Part shown: piece by piece, positions 1-8,758 of the stretch
Position numbering within the stretch: position 1 is the stretch's first letter
How the letters are laid out: every line of letters begins with the position of its first letter
Source of the DNA: an uncultured Oscillospiraceae bacterium
Lineage (GTDB): Bacteria; Bacillota; Clostridia; Oscillospirales; Ruminococcaceae
Length of the DNA stretch: 44,062 nucleotides
Direction of reading: 5' to 3'
Assembly: GCA_905197685.1 (NCBI GenBank)
Contig: CAJJZS010000015.1
Location: forward strand, 1 to 44,062
Translations under genes and position numbers: made by a program
The notes under the pieces: generated by a model
The model's database searches: none
The model's input: the letters and a program-made list of their open reading frames with translations, nothing else
What the model was told of the DNA's origin: nothing

Positions 1-259
1 CCCCCTGTAAAAATAAAAATTTTATGAAATTGTGTGATTGTTGCACATTTCTATGCAATTTTTTCGCCGTTTCGGGGTATTAGTGAAAAGAGCGTTAAAA
101 AGTATCTTACGGAATCGGAGAAGAAAAGAATTGATTAGAATTAAATTTTCTTCCGATTTTCCTCTGAACCCCCCTGTAAAAATAAAAATTTTATGAAATT
201 GTGTGATTGTTGCACATTTCTATGCAACTTTTCCGCTGTTTCGGGGTATTAGTGAAAAG
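1..259. repeat. Tandem ~169-bp non-coding repeat, family A
   Basis: Positions 1-90 recur almost exactly at 170-259 (both start CCCCCTGTAAAAATAAAAAT and end near TATTAGTGAAAAG), differing at only a few bases. The spacing is 169 bp, so this is a tandem repeat whose first copy is cut by the window edge. The spacer 91-169 is not visibly duplicated in full. No open reading frame or start with a ribosome binding site is seen. The function is unknown. Confidence 0.85.
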
Positions 260-290
260 GGGTTTTTTAAACTGCTAAGATAAAATGAAA

Positions 291-606
291 ATCTGCAACG
301 AGGGAATCGGGAGGATTCCCGACCTGCGCGGGCATAAAATCTTTTTTCTTATCTTAAAACCAAGTTCGCGAAACAGTGTGCAGATTCAATCTGCTCTCAA
401 AACCAAATTTGCAAAACGGCGTACAGATTCAACCTGCCTTGTAAAACAGTAGCAGATTTAATCTGCAACGAGGGAATCGGGAGGATTCCCGACCTGCGCG
501 GGCATAAAATCTTTTTCCTTTCTCAAAACCAAGTTCGCGAAACAGTGTGCAGATTCAATCTGCTCTCAAAACCAAATTCGCGAAACAGTGCGCAGATTCA
601 ATATGC
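291..606. repeat. Tandem ~170-bp palindromic repeat, family B
   Basis: A block starting ATCTGCAACGAGGGAATCGG occurs at 291 and again at 461, exactly 170 bp apart. Each contains the hairpin GGGAATC/GATTCCC and then a shorter subrepeat, 'AAAACCAARTTCGCGAAACA'. The subrepeat ends in the 15-bp palindrome GCAGATTCAATCTGC or a variant, at 380-394, 423-437, 452-466, 549-563 and 592-606. The last copy abuts the polA stop codon. The repeats are non-coding. They may act as 3' hairpins for polA mRNA or may be a REP/MITE-like family; this cannot be decided from one locus. Confidence 0.85.
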
Positions 607-3231
607 CTATTTGGCGTCGAACCAGGTTTTTCCGTCATTGACGTCCGCCTTGAGCAGAACTTTCAGAGAAACTGCCCCCTGCATTTCTTCCTGTAATAAA
701 CGGCGAACCTGTTGGACTTCCTGCTCCGGAGTTTCTACAATCAATTCGTCATGTACCTGAAGAATCAAGCGCGATTCCAGATGTTCTTTTTGCAGACGGC
801 GGTATACCCGAATCATGGCGATTTTGATAATGTCTGCGGCAGTTCCCTGAATCGGAGTGTTCATAGCAACACGCTTGCCGAAATTGACAATGTTTTTGTT
901 GGAAGAGGAAATTTCGGGCAGCGCGCGGCGGCGACCGAACATGGTTTCGATATAACCGTTTTGCTGCGCAAAGGAAACGGTGTCCTCCATGTATTGCCGA
1001 ACCCCGCTGAAGGTGTCCAGATAGTTTTTAATGTAGGTGTCCGCTTCCGCTACACTGACGCCAATGTCCTGAGAAAGGGAGAAAGCGCCGATTCCGTAAA
1101 CGATGCCGAAGTTGACCGCCTTGGCTTTTCGGCGCATTTCCGGAGTGACAAACAAAGCAGGCATATGAAAAACCTGAGCGGCAGTGTTGGTGTGAATGTC
1201 CGCATCGGAGTTGAACGCTTCAATCATGTACTCGTCATTGGAAATGTGAGCAAGAACACGAAGCTCAATCTGGGAGTAGTCGGCATCAACCAAGCGACAG
1301 CCGTTTTTGGCGCGGAAAAAGGCGCGTAAGCGGCTTCCCAATTCGGTACGGACAGGAATGTTTTGCAGATTCGGTTCGGTGGAGCTGAGTCTGCCGGTGC
1401 GGGTATCGGTCTGGTTAAAGTGAGAGTGAATCCTCCCGTCCTTTCCCACAACTTTCAGCAGCCCGTCCACATAGGTGGATTTTAATTTGGTTACTTTGCG
1501 GTATTCTAAGATACTGTCAATAATGTCATGTTTGCCGCGCAGAGATTCCAACACTTCTGCGCTGGTGGAATAACCTGTTTTGGTTTTCTTTTTGGAAGGA
1601 AGTCCCAGATGTTCAAACAACACTTCCCCAAGCTGTTTGGGAGAGTTGATATTAAAGCTTTCTCCGGCAAGTTGATAGATAAGATTTTGATATTCTTCAA
1701 TTTTTTCGTCCAGCATTTTTCCGTATTGCCGTAAAGCGTCGGTGTCTATTTCAAAGCCGTACAACTCCATAGAAGCCAGCACTTCGGCTAAAGGAAGTTC
1801 AATTTCACTCAGCAAAGAAGTTTGATTGTTTTCTTCAATTTTGCGGCTCAGTACATCATGCAGCGGCAAAAGGTCGGCGCAGTATGCAACAGCCTGATTC
1901 TGCTCTTCGGTAAGAGAATCGTCTGTTCCCTCAACGGCTCTGCCCGCCTGATAGGCGGCGCACAAGGTTTCCATCTGATATTCGTTGCTGTTTGCAGATA
2001 ACAGGTAGGAGGAGAGCATCACATCGTCCGTCAGGTTTTTTATTGTGCAGCCGCGGTTTAATGCCCAACGCCACACCGATTTGCAGTCGAAGGTAATTTT
2101 GGGGTATTCGGATTCCAACAGCTCGACAAATTGATTGTCCGACAAATCCCCGTCCTGCATGGGAACAAAACAAATTTGTTCCCCGACACAAACAGCGACT
2201 CCGTCCGCTTTGTCCTCCTGTTCCCGATTCCATAAAATAAAGAATGACAAAACAGAGTCCGGTTTAGCGCAGGAAAGCAGGGAAGCGAGCTCCTTTACAA
2301 ACCGTACCGGAGGCTGAGAAGGGGTTTGTTCGGTTTGGGTGTCTGCTTCCGGGATAAAAACCCCGTGTAAATCCCATTTTTTGATGATACTGTTCATCTC
2401 TAAACGGGAAAGCAGCTGAAAAGCAGCCTGCTCGTTTCGCTCCTTCGGAATACAGTCGGACAAGGAAATTCCCAGCGGAACCTCCCGGTCAATGGTAGCG
2501 AGCGTTTTGCTTAAAAAAGCATTTTCTTTTCCGGCTTCCAGTTTGGCTTTGATTGATTTTCCGGCTTCTACGGCGTCTAAATTTTCGTAGATGGTTTCAA
2601 TATCCCGGTACTGTCCGATGAGCTTGAGCGCTGTTTTTTCCCCGATTCCGGCAACCCCGGGGATATTATCGGAACTGTCCCCCATCAACGCTTTGATATC
2701 GGTTAAGTGCGGCGGAGTGGTTCCGTATTTTTCCTCAAAATATGCTTCGTCACAGAAAATCGTTTCTGTTTTTCCCATTTTAGAGCTTGCAAGCAGGACG
2801 GTGGTATTTTTTCCGATCAGCTGAAGGCTGTCGCGGTCTCCGGTTGCAATAAAACATTGATGTCCTTCCTTTTCGCACAAAGCGGAAAAGGTTCCGAGAA
2901 TGTCGTCCGCTTCATATCCTTCTTTTGTAACAATTAAATATCCGAGGTCGGTCAGCAATTCTTTAATCAGGGGAAGCTGTTGGGCAAGCTCTTCCGGCAT
3001 TCCTTTGCGCTGCGCCTTGTATCCGTCAAACATTTTATGGCGGAAGGTTGGGGCTTTCAGGTCAAAGGCGCAGACCACCGCATCGGGCTGAACATCGTTG
3101 AGCAGCTTTTGCAGAATATTCATAAATCCGAAAACGGCGTTGGTGTAGGTTCCGTCTTTGGCAGTCAGCAGCTTTACCCCATAAAAGGCGCGGTTTAAAA
3201 TACTGTTAGAATCAAGGCAAAGAAGTTTCAT
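607..3231 (-). CDS. polA: DNA polymerase I
   Basis: 874 residues, the usual length for bacterial Pol I. The N-terminal ~290 residues are a 5'-3' flap nuclease (many conserved Asp, for example 'YEADDILGT', 'GDRDSLQL' and 'GDSSDNIPGVAGIGEKTA'). The middle ~310-480 is the 3'-5' exonuclease fold, but the catalytic DxE of motif I is absent, so proofreading is probably lost, as in several Gram-positive Pol I enzymes. The C-terminal polymerase has motif A 'DYSQIELR' (Asp about 651), motif B 'RRKAKAVNFGIVYG' and motif C 'VHDE' (Asp about 828). It fills gaps and removes RNA primers in replication and excision repair. It lies 31 bp downstream of a Nudix gene on the same strand, probably in one operon. 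Confidence 0.97.
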   Translation of the reverse strand: MKLLCLDSNSILNRAFYGVKLLTAKDGTYTNAVFGFMNILQKLLNDVQPDAVVCAFDLKAPTFRHKMFDGYKAQRKGMPEELAQQLPLIKELLTDLGYLIVTKEGYEADDILGTFSALCEKEGHQCFIATGDRDSLQLIGKNTTVLLASSKMGKTETIFCDEAYFEEKYGTTPPHLTDIKALMGDSSDNIPGVAGIGEKTALKLIGQYRDIETIYENLDAVEAGKSIKAKLEAGKENAFLSKTLATIDREVPLGISLSDCIPKERNEQAAFQLLSRLEMNSIIKKWDLHGVFIPEADTQTEQTPSQPPVRFVKELASLLSCAKPDSVLSFFILWNREQEDKADGVAVCVGEQICFVPMQDGDLSDNQFVELLESEYPKITFDCKSVWRWALNRGCTIKNLTDDVMLSSYLLSANSNEYQMETLCAAYQAGRAVEGTDDSLTEEQNQAVAYCADLLPLHDVLSRKIEENNQTSLLSEIELPLAEVLASMELYGFEIDTDALRQYGKMLDEKIEEYQNLIYQLAGESFNINSPKQLGEVLFEHLGLPSKKKTKTGYSTSAEVLESLRGKHDIIDSILEYRKVTKLKSTYVDGLLKVVGKDGRIHSHFNQTDTRTGRLSSTEPNLQNIPVRTELGSRLRAFFRAKNGCRLVDADYSQIELRVLAHISNDEYMIEAFNSDADIHTNTAAQVFHMPALFVTPEMRRKAKAVNFGIVYGIGAFSLSQDIGVSVAEADTYIKNYLDTFSGVRQYMEDTVSFAQQNGYIETMFGRRRALPEISSSNKNIVNFGKRVAMNTPIQGTAADIIKIAMIRVYRRLQKEHLESRLILQVHDELIVETPEQEVQQVRRLLQEEMQGAVSLKVLLKADVNDGKTWFDAK

Positions 3232-3262
3232 GAAAATATCCTTTCTGTCAGTGTCGGTAAAA

Positions 3263-3784
3263 TTATTCTTCTGTGGTAGAACCTCGCCGTTTTCTCATAC
3301 AAAACAGCAGTCGGAGAAAGTCGCGGTAATATGGAACAAAAGTTTTCTTGTCAAGCATTGTTTCGATTTCTTCCAAAGATGCCCATTTTGCGTCCTTTAC
3401 TTCCTCGGGCTGAAGGCGGAGGGAAGCAAGGTCCGAGTCCTGCTCCACCAGATAAAAGTCATCGAATCCGCGGGGAAAATGAACGGTGAGGAAAGGACGT
3501 ACATTCCGGAAAGAACGGGAAAGACCCAATTCCTCCCGCAATTCCCGCTCAGCGGCTGCCGCGCTGTTTTCCCCTGCAAGCGCGCTGCCCGCAGCAGAAA
3601 CGTCCCAAAGATTCGGGTACCCTTTTTTCCAGGGCTGCCGCTGCTGAATCAGCAATTCGCCGCGGCTGTTAAAGATGCAGATATGCACCACCAAATGATA
3701 TTGCCCCTCGGCAAGCGGCTGTCCGCGCTCTGCCAATAAATCGGTTTTTGTTCGGTCAATATCGTATATATCCCATAATTCCAT
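3263..3784 (-). CDS. Nudix hydrolase
   Basis: 173 residues with a full Nudix box G-x5-E-x7-REL-x-EE-x-G ('GENSAAAAERELREELGL' is its core), which binds Mg2+ for hydrolysis of a nucleoside diphosphate linked to another group. The N-terminal part ('WDIYDIDRTKTDLLAERGQPL', 'EYHLVVHI'-like) resembles the YfcD/isopentenyl-diphosphate-isomerase-like Nudix branch, so the substrate is uncertain. The gene is immediately upstream of polA. A TATAAT -10 on the minus strand at 3863-3868 may be its promoter, though no good -35 is seen. The start ATG at 3784 is preceded by AAAAGGAGAG. Confidence 0.9.
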   Translation of the reverse strand: MELWDIYDIDRTKTDLLAERGQPLAEGQYHLVVHICIFNSRGELLIQQRQPWKKGYPNLWDVSAAGSALAGENSAAAAERELREELGLSRSFRNVRPFLTVHFPRGFDDFYLVEQDSDLASLRLQPEEVKDAKWASLEEIETMLDKKTFVPYYRDFLRLLFCMRKRRGSTTEE

Positions 3785-3932
3785 AATAGCTCTCCTTTTT
3801 TAGAAGCCATATCCCGCAAAGGTTTTGCAGGACGGAGGCTTTCTGTTTCCTTTCTGCTTCTTATTATACCATATTTTTGTGGGGTAAAAAAGGGAAATCC
3901 CGAGAAAGAGGAACAAACAAAGCGCAGAACGC

Positions 3933-3961
3933 TTGAAGGTCGGAATGTTTTTTGATACAAT
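3933..3961 (+). promoter_or_regulatory. Promoter of dusB
   Basis: TTGAAG at 3933-3938, a 17-nt spacer, and TACAAT at 3956-3961. Transcription would begin near 3968. That excludes the long in-frame upstream start at 3933 and favours TTG 4014 as the dusB start. Confidence 0.7.
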
Positions 3962-4013
3962 AGGAAAGAACGGAACAGAGAAGAAATCAGACAGGAAAGA
4001 AAGGATATTCATT

Positions 4014-4985
4014 TTGAAGATAGGCAATATTACCATTCCCAAAACGGCAGGACTTGCCCCGATGGCGGGAGTAGGCGACCGCGCGTTTCGGGAAATCTGC
4101 AAAGAATTTCACTGCGCTTATGTAGTAGGAGAGATGGCAAGCTCAAAAGGGCTTACCTTTCAGGGAACAAAGACAGAAGAGCTGCTCTTCCTTTCGGAAA
4201 AGGAGCGTCCGGCTGCGGTGCAGATTTTTGGAGATGACCCGCAGATTATGGCGCAGGCGGCGAGACTTACCTTAAAGTTTCAGCCAGATATTATCGACAT
4301 CAATATGGGCTGCCCTGCCCCAAAAGTTGCCGGAAACGGAGGAGGAAGCGCGTTGATGAAAAATCCGAAACTGGCAGGAGAGATTGTAAAGGCAGTTTCC
4401 TCTGCGGTTGATGTTCCGGTAACGGTTAAATTCCGCAAAGGTTGGGACGAAGAATCGGTGAATGCGGTGGAATTTGCGCAGATTATGGAAGAAAACGGAG
4501 CGGCAGCTTTGTGTATTCACGGGAGAACCCGTCAGCAGATGTATGCCCCGTATGCAGACTGGGAAATTATCCGAAAGGTAAAAGAGGCTGTTTCTGTTCC
4601 GGTGATGGGAAACGGCGATGTTACCGACGCTGTTTCCTGCAAACGAATGTATGATGAAACCGGAGTGGATTTTGTCATGATTGGCAGAGGAGCGCAGGGA
4701 AAGCCGTGGTTGTTTGAACAGATTCACCGCTATATGCAGACCGGAGAGCTGATGCCGGAACCGAATATAGAGCAGAAGATGGAAATACTGCTGCGTCATA
4801 TTCGTCTTTTGTGCGATTATAAGGGCGAAAAGATTGGCATGAGAGAAGCAAGAAAGCACGCGGCATGGTATTTTAAAGGAGAATACGGCAGCGCAGATTT
4901 TCGCCGCAGGGCAGGACAGCTTTGCACCTACGAAGATTTATTGCGCTTGGCAGACGAGATGCTGTCCCACAGGGCGCAGATGTAG
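4014..4985 (+). CDS. dusB: tRNA-dihydrouridine synthase, DusB-type
   Basis: 323 residues from the TTG at 4014, which is preceded by GGAAAGAAAGGA. The reading frame is open upstream, but a promoter lies there. FMN-dependent TIM-barrel enzyme that reduces specific uridines in tRNA. Seen: 'TAGLAPMAGVGDRAFR' at the N-terminus, the catalytic cysteine in 'NMGCPAPKV' (Cys about 100), 'VTVKFRKGWDE', 'CIHGRTR' and 'GNGDVTD', then a helical C-terminal domain. It begins a plus-strand run with rimI and tsaD, all acting on tRNA or ribosomal protein modification. The family is certain; the DusB subgroup is inferred from length and motifs. Confidence 0.93.
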   Translation: MKIGNITIPKTAGLAPMAGVGDRAFREICKEFHCAYVVGEMASSKGLTFQGTKTEELLFLSEKERPAAVQIFGDDPQIMAQAARLTLKFQPDIIDINMGCPAPKVAGNGGGSALMKNPKLAGEIVKAVSSAVDVPVTVKFRKGWDEESVNAVEFAQIMEENGAAALCIHGRTRQQMYAPYADWEIIRKVKEAVSVPVMGNGDVTDAVSCKRMYDETGVDFVMIGRGAQGKPWLFEQIHRYMQTGELMPEPNIEQKMEILLRHIRLLCDYKGEKIGMREARKHAAWYFKGEYGSADFRRRAGQLCTYEDLLRLADEMLSHRAQM

Positions 4986-5062
4986 TCCGAACAGGAATAG
5001 CAGAGAGAAAATAAAATTTTGTACAACAGTTTTTACAACGGAAAGGAAGTTGAATCAATACA

Positions 5063-5530
5063 ATGGAAGAACAAGGGCAGAGTATTCAGGTTGTTCCGAT
5101 GCAGCCCCAACATATTGAAGATTTAGAGCAGCTGGAGAGGGAATGTTTTTCCACTCCGTGGAGCTTTGATGCGCTGGTATCGGAGCTTTCCAACCCGCTG
5201 GCAGTGTTTCGTGTCGCAGAGATTGGCGGCAGAGTAGCGGGGTATGTCGGAATGCAGCACATTGTTGACGAAGGATATATCTGCAATATTGCGGTTTTTC
5301 CTCAGTATCGCCGCCTGGGTGTGGCGACCAGATTGTTTGAGGAATTGGACCGCTACGCAAAAGAAAACGACATGGCTTCTGTCTCGTTAGAGGTAAGGGA
5401 ATCCAACCGGATTGCGCAGGAATTTTACGGTAAATTTGGGTTTGAAGTTGTGGGCGAGCGAAAAAATTTCTATGCAAACCCAACGGAAAACGCGCTGATT
5501 ATGACCAAAACCTACGGAGGATTGTTCTAA
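5063..5530 (+). CDS. rimI: Ribosomal protein alanine N-acetyltransferase RimI
   Basis: 155-residue single GNAT domain. The acetyl-CoA pyrophosphate loop is 'QYRRLGVATRLFEEL' at about residues 76-90. The N-terminal 'LEQLERECFSTPWS' and C-terminal 'ESNRIAQEFYGKFGFEVVGERKNFY' are typical of RimI, which acetylates the N-terminal alanine of ribosomal protein S18. RimI genes are classically beside tsaB/tsaD, and here tsaD follows 74 bp later, which supports the assignment over a generic GNAT. The start ATG is preceded by GGAAAGGAAG with a long spacing. Confidence 0.9.
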   Translation: MEEQGQSIQVVPMQPQHIEDLEQLERECFSTPWSFDALVSELSNPLAVFRVAEIGGRVAGYVGMQHIVDEGYICNIAVFPQYRRLGVATRLFEELDRYAKENDMASVSLEVRESNRIAQEFYGKFGFEVVGERKNFYANPTENALIMTKTYGGLF

Positions 5531-5604
5531 ACGGGTCAGCCGCTTTCTTTTATGTTGTTTTGGACAAAAGAGAAAAAAGGAATTTTTAAAGGGGAGAAGA
5601 TGCC

Positions 5605-6627
5605 TTGAAAATACTTGCAATAGAATCTTCCTGTGACGAAACAGCAGCAGCAGTCATTGAAGACGGCAGAAAAATTTGCAGCTCGGTGATTGATTCACAG
5701 GTAGAAGAACATAAATTATATGGTGGAGTTGTGCCGGAAATTGCCTCCCGCCGCCATGCGGAAAATATCTGCGCCGTAGTTGAAAAGGCGCTTTCGGACG
5801 CAGAGGAGAGCTTTGAAAGCATTGACGCAGTGGCAGTAACCTACGCTCCGGGGTTAATCGGCGCGCTTTTGGTGGGAGTGAATTATGCCAAAGGGGTTGC
5901 TTTAGCAAGCGGAAAGCCGCTGATTCCGGTTCATCATATCAGAGGACATATTGCGGCGAACTATCTGACCCACCCGGATTTAAAACCGCCGTTTTTGTGT
6001 TTGGTGGTATCGGGCGGACACAGCCACATTATTCAAGTCAATGATTATACCAAATTTGAGATTATCGGTCGAACCCGAGATGATGCGGCAGGCGAAGCGT
6101 TTGATAAGGCGGCGCGGGTGCTGGGATTTACCTATCCGGGCGGAATTTTTATTGACAAAGCGGCGCAGCAGGGTGTTCGGGGAGAATACAAGCTGCCAAA
6201 ACCGAAGGTAAACGGTTCCGAGTTTGACTTTAGTTTTTCCGGCTTAAAGACGGCGGTTATCAATCTTTCCCATCATGCACAGCAAAAGGGAGAAACGCTT
6301 CATATCAATAACTTGGCGGCAGATTTTCAGGGAACGGTAGCGGATATGCTGACCGACCACCTGATGCGCGCCGCAGAATATACCAACAGCCGAAAAATTG
6401 TGGTGGCGGGCGGCGTCAGCGCCAACAGCGGTTTACGCTCTGCATTGGAACAGGCCTGCGCTCAACGGGAATATGAATTATATCTGCCGAAGCTGAGCTT
6501 ATGCGGGGATAATGCGGCGATGATCGGTTCGCAGGCTTATTATGAATATTTAGCGGGCAAACGCGCGGATCTTTCGCTGAACGGTGTGGCGTCCATGCCG
6601 GTGGACGAAGCCTTTACAATGGATTAG
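5605..6627 (+). CDS. tsaD: tRNA N6-threonylcarbamoyladenosine transferase TsaD
   Basis: 340 residues, starting TTG at 5605 with GGGGAGAAG upstream. It opens with the ASKHA motif 'ILAIESSCDETAAAV' and has the metal-binding histidines in 'HHIRGHIAAN', the phosphate motif 'VVSGGHSHI', 'FSFSGLKTAV' and 'GGVSANSGLR'. It transfers the threonylcarbamoyl group to A37 of ANN-decoding tRNAs together with TsaB and TsaE. Neither tsaB nor tsaE is in the window. A bidirectional terminator follows about 150 bp later. Confidence 0.97.
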   Translation: MKILAIESSCDETAAAVIEDGRKICSSVIDSQVEEHKLYGGVVPEIASRRHAENICAVVEKALSDAEESFESIDAVAVTYAPGLIGALLVGVNYAKGVALASGKPLIPVHHIRGHIAANYLTHPDLKPPFLCLVVSGGHSHIIQVNDYTKFEIIGRTRDDAAGEAFDKAARVLGFTYPGGIFIDKAAQQGVRGEYKLPKPKVNGSEFDFSFSGLKTAVINLSHHAQQKGETLHINNLAADFQGTVADMLTDHLMRAAEYTNSRKIVVAGGVSANSGLRSALEQACAQREYELYLPKLSLCGDNAAMIGSQAYYEYLAGKRADLSLNGVASMPVDEAFTMD

Positions 6628-6773
6628 CATTTTGAATCCGGTTGAATCTGTACCCTGTTTTACAAAACCGGATTTGAGAAAAGAAAAAGTTTTTGTTTTC
6701 TCCGGTCGGAAGTCTTACGGATTAACGATTGAGCGTGGATTCTCGATTTTGCTTTCAAGAAAAATGTCAGAAT

Positions 6774-6806
6774 AAAAAAAGACCTTACAAAAGTAAGGTC
6801 TTTTTT
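6774..6806. terminator. Bidirectional terminator between tsaD and the GH13 gene
   Basis: GACCTTAC / GTAAGGTC stem with an AAAA loop, preceded by seven A and followed by six T. It can serve both the plus-strand tsaD operon and the minus-strand glucan operon. Confidence 0.9.
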
Positions 6807-6840
6807 GTACTCGAAACAGATTTTTTAGGACAGAAAAAAT

Positions 6841-8721
6841 CTAACGATGAAAAGGGAAACGAATCAAAACCGCTGCGCTGTTTGGCTGCAAAAGATTGTC
6901 GGAAATATTTCCGACCAACGGAATGATTTTGCTGTCTTTTAAATGAGCGGGAACGGGGAGAAATCGTTCTCGTTCTCCGCGGTTTACAGCAACCAAAATT
7001 TCCTGCTCCTTTCCTTGACGCAGATAACAGCAAAGCTCGCTGTCAAGGGCAACAGGGGTAAAGGAAGCGTCGGTTAAAAAAGGCAGAGAGAGACGCAGCT
7101 GTCCCAACTTGCAAAACCAGTCAATCAAATCATAGTTTTCATATCCCCACGGATAGCAGCAGCGATTAAACGGGTCGGCGTAACCGCTCAACCCGGCTTC
7201 GTCGCCGTAATACAAACAGGGGATACCTGGAAGAAAATATTGCAGAACGCAGGCAAGTTTGAGCAAAACCTGTCCCCGTTCATAATCTTCCTGAGAAAGA
7301 TAGTGGTGTTCTGCCTGCCACTGTCTGTCCTTACCGTCCATATTTTCCCCCACAAGCATGGTGATTGCCCGCGGGGTATCGTGGGTTGAAAGGGGATTCA
7401 TCAAGGAATTGATTGCCGCGGGAGGATAATGCTCCAGAACAGAGAGAATATTGTTTTGAAACAGTTCTTCCGAACCGTTTCGGATATATTCTAAGATTGC
7501 GGTGCGAAAAGGATAATTCATAACGCTGTCCAGTTGGTTTCCCAACAGATAGCGGCGGCGTTTTCCGTAACTGATTTTATTGGAGGCGTCCTCCCAGACC
7601 TCGCCCAAAACCAGTTTATCCGCTCCAAACCCCTTGACGGTTTGATGTACGCTGTCTAAAAATTTGTCGGGAAGCTCGTCCGCGACATCTAAACGAAAAC
7701 CGGACGCGCCCAAAGAAAGCCATTTTGCCAGTACGCCGTTTTGGGGATTGCAGATAAAATCCAGATAATCGGGAAGTGTTTCCTTGACATTGGGAAGGGT
7801 TAAAAATCCCCACCAGCTTTCATAATCATCGGGGTAGCTTCGGAAGGAATACCAGCTGCGATAACGGCTGTTTGGGTCGCGGTAAGCGCCGGACATTTCG
7901 CCGTATCGTCCGTTTTTGTTAAAATAAACGCTGTCGCTGCCGGTATGGCTGAACACACCGTCCAGAATAACCGAAATACCGAGTTGTTTTGCTTTGGAAC
8001 AGAGTGAGGAAAAATCCTCCTCTGTTCCAAGCAGAGGGTCAATTTTTCGGTAGTCGGCAGTATTGTAACGATGGTTGGAGTGAGCTTCAAAGATGGGGTT
8101 CAGGTACAAACAGGTGACGCCTAATTTTTTCAGATATTCAAGGTGTTCCGCAATTCCCTGCAAATCCCCGCAGAAGTAATCGGAGTTGGTAATCTCCCCG
8201 TTTTGGTCCGGGAGGTAAACGGGAAGATTTCCCCAGTCCCGGCGCAAGGTGCGGTCGGAAGGGACATTTTGTTTGACCGTACCGGAGCAGCAGAAGCGAT
8301 CCGGAAAAATCTGATACATGATGCCGTTTCCAAGACACGTCGGACGCTGCATGGAAGGGTCATATACAGTCAGCTGCCAGCAACGGTCGCAGGAAGCATC
8401 GCATACGGCGCGCATGAACTCGTCGGCATGGAGAGTAAACGAATTTCCGTTATCCTCCGTAATGCGAAAATAATAAAAGAGCAGCTGCGGCTGAGAGAAA
8501 GACACCGAAGCGGAGTAGCGGTTGCGGCGAAGGTCACACTCCTGAAAGGAGAGAGAAACAGATTGTTCTTCTTGTTCGTCCCCAAACAGCACCAGCTCCA
8601 CAAGCGAAGCGCAGAGCTGTTTGGGAAGACAGACAGAAAATTGTACCTTACTGCTCGCAGGTACCGCGCCGAACGGAGACTTAAAGGTTGTCAGTCGGCT
8701 GTCAAAAAAACAAAAATCCAT
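6841..8721 (-). CDS. GH13 alpha-glucan hydrolase (neopullulanase/cyclomaltodextrinase-like)
   Basis: 626 residues from ATG 8721, with AGAAAGGA about 9 nt upstream; an in-frame TTG at 8742 lacks a ribosome binding site. The N-terminal ~130 residues look like a CBM34-type beta domain, followed by a (beta/alpha)8 barrel. All four GH13 regions are visible: 'DGVFSHTG', 'GFRLDVADE' (nucleophile Asp near 345), 'GEVWE' (acid/base Glu near 372) and 'STHDTPR'. The CBM34 domain and 'MYQIFPDRF' point to the neopullulanase/maltogenic amylase subfamily. There is no signal peptide, so it probably degrades intracellular maltodextrin or glycogen fragments. It is the second gene of an operon with glgP, 37 bp behind it. 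Confidence 0.9.
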   Translation of the reverse strand: MDFCFFDSRLTTFKSPFGAVPASSKVQFSVCLPKQLCASLVELVLFGDEQEEQSVSLSFQECDLRRNRYSASVSFSQPQLLFYYFRITEDNGNSFTLHADEFMRAVCDASCDRCWQLTVYDPSMQRPTCLGNGIMYQIFPDRFCCSGTVKQNVPSDRTLRRDWGNLPVYLPDQNGEITNSDYFCGDLQGIAEHLEYLKKLGVTCLYLNPIFEAHSNHRYNTADYRKIDPLLGTEEDFSSLCSKAKQLGISVILDGVFSHTGSDSVYFNKNGRYGEMSGAYRDPNSRYRSWYSFRSYPDDYESWWGFLTLPNVKETLPDYLDFICNPQNGVLAKWLSLGASGFRLDVADELPDKFLDSVHQTVKGFGADKLVLGEVWEDASNKISYGKRRRYLLGNQLDSVMNYPFRTAILEYIRNGSEELFQNNILSVLEHYPPAAINSLMNPLSTHDTPRAITMLVGENMDGKDRQWQAEHHYLSQEDYERGQVLLKLACVLQYFLPGIPCLYYGDEAGLSGYADPFNRCCYPWGYENYDLIDWFCKLGQLRLSLPFLTDASFTPVALDSELCCYLRQGKEQEILVAVNRGERERFLPVPAHLKDSKIIPLVGNISDNLLQPNSAAVLIRFPFHR

Positions 8722-8758
8722 AAGGGAAAAATCCTTTCTCAAAAGGAACAGGGGAAAA

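Noticed and set aside
1..606. CRISPR array
   Set aside because: Repeats of about 90-170 bp with no regular 25-40 bp repeat/spacer alternation and no cas genes nearby.
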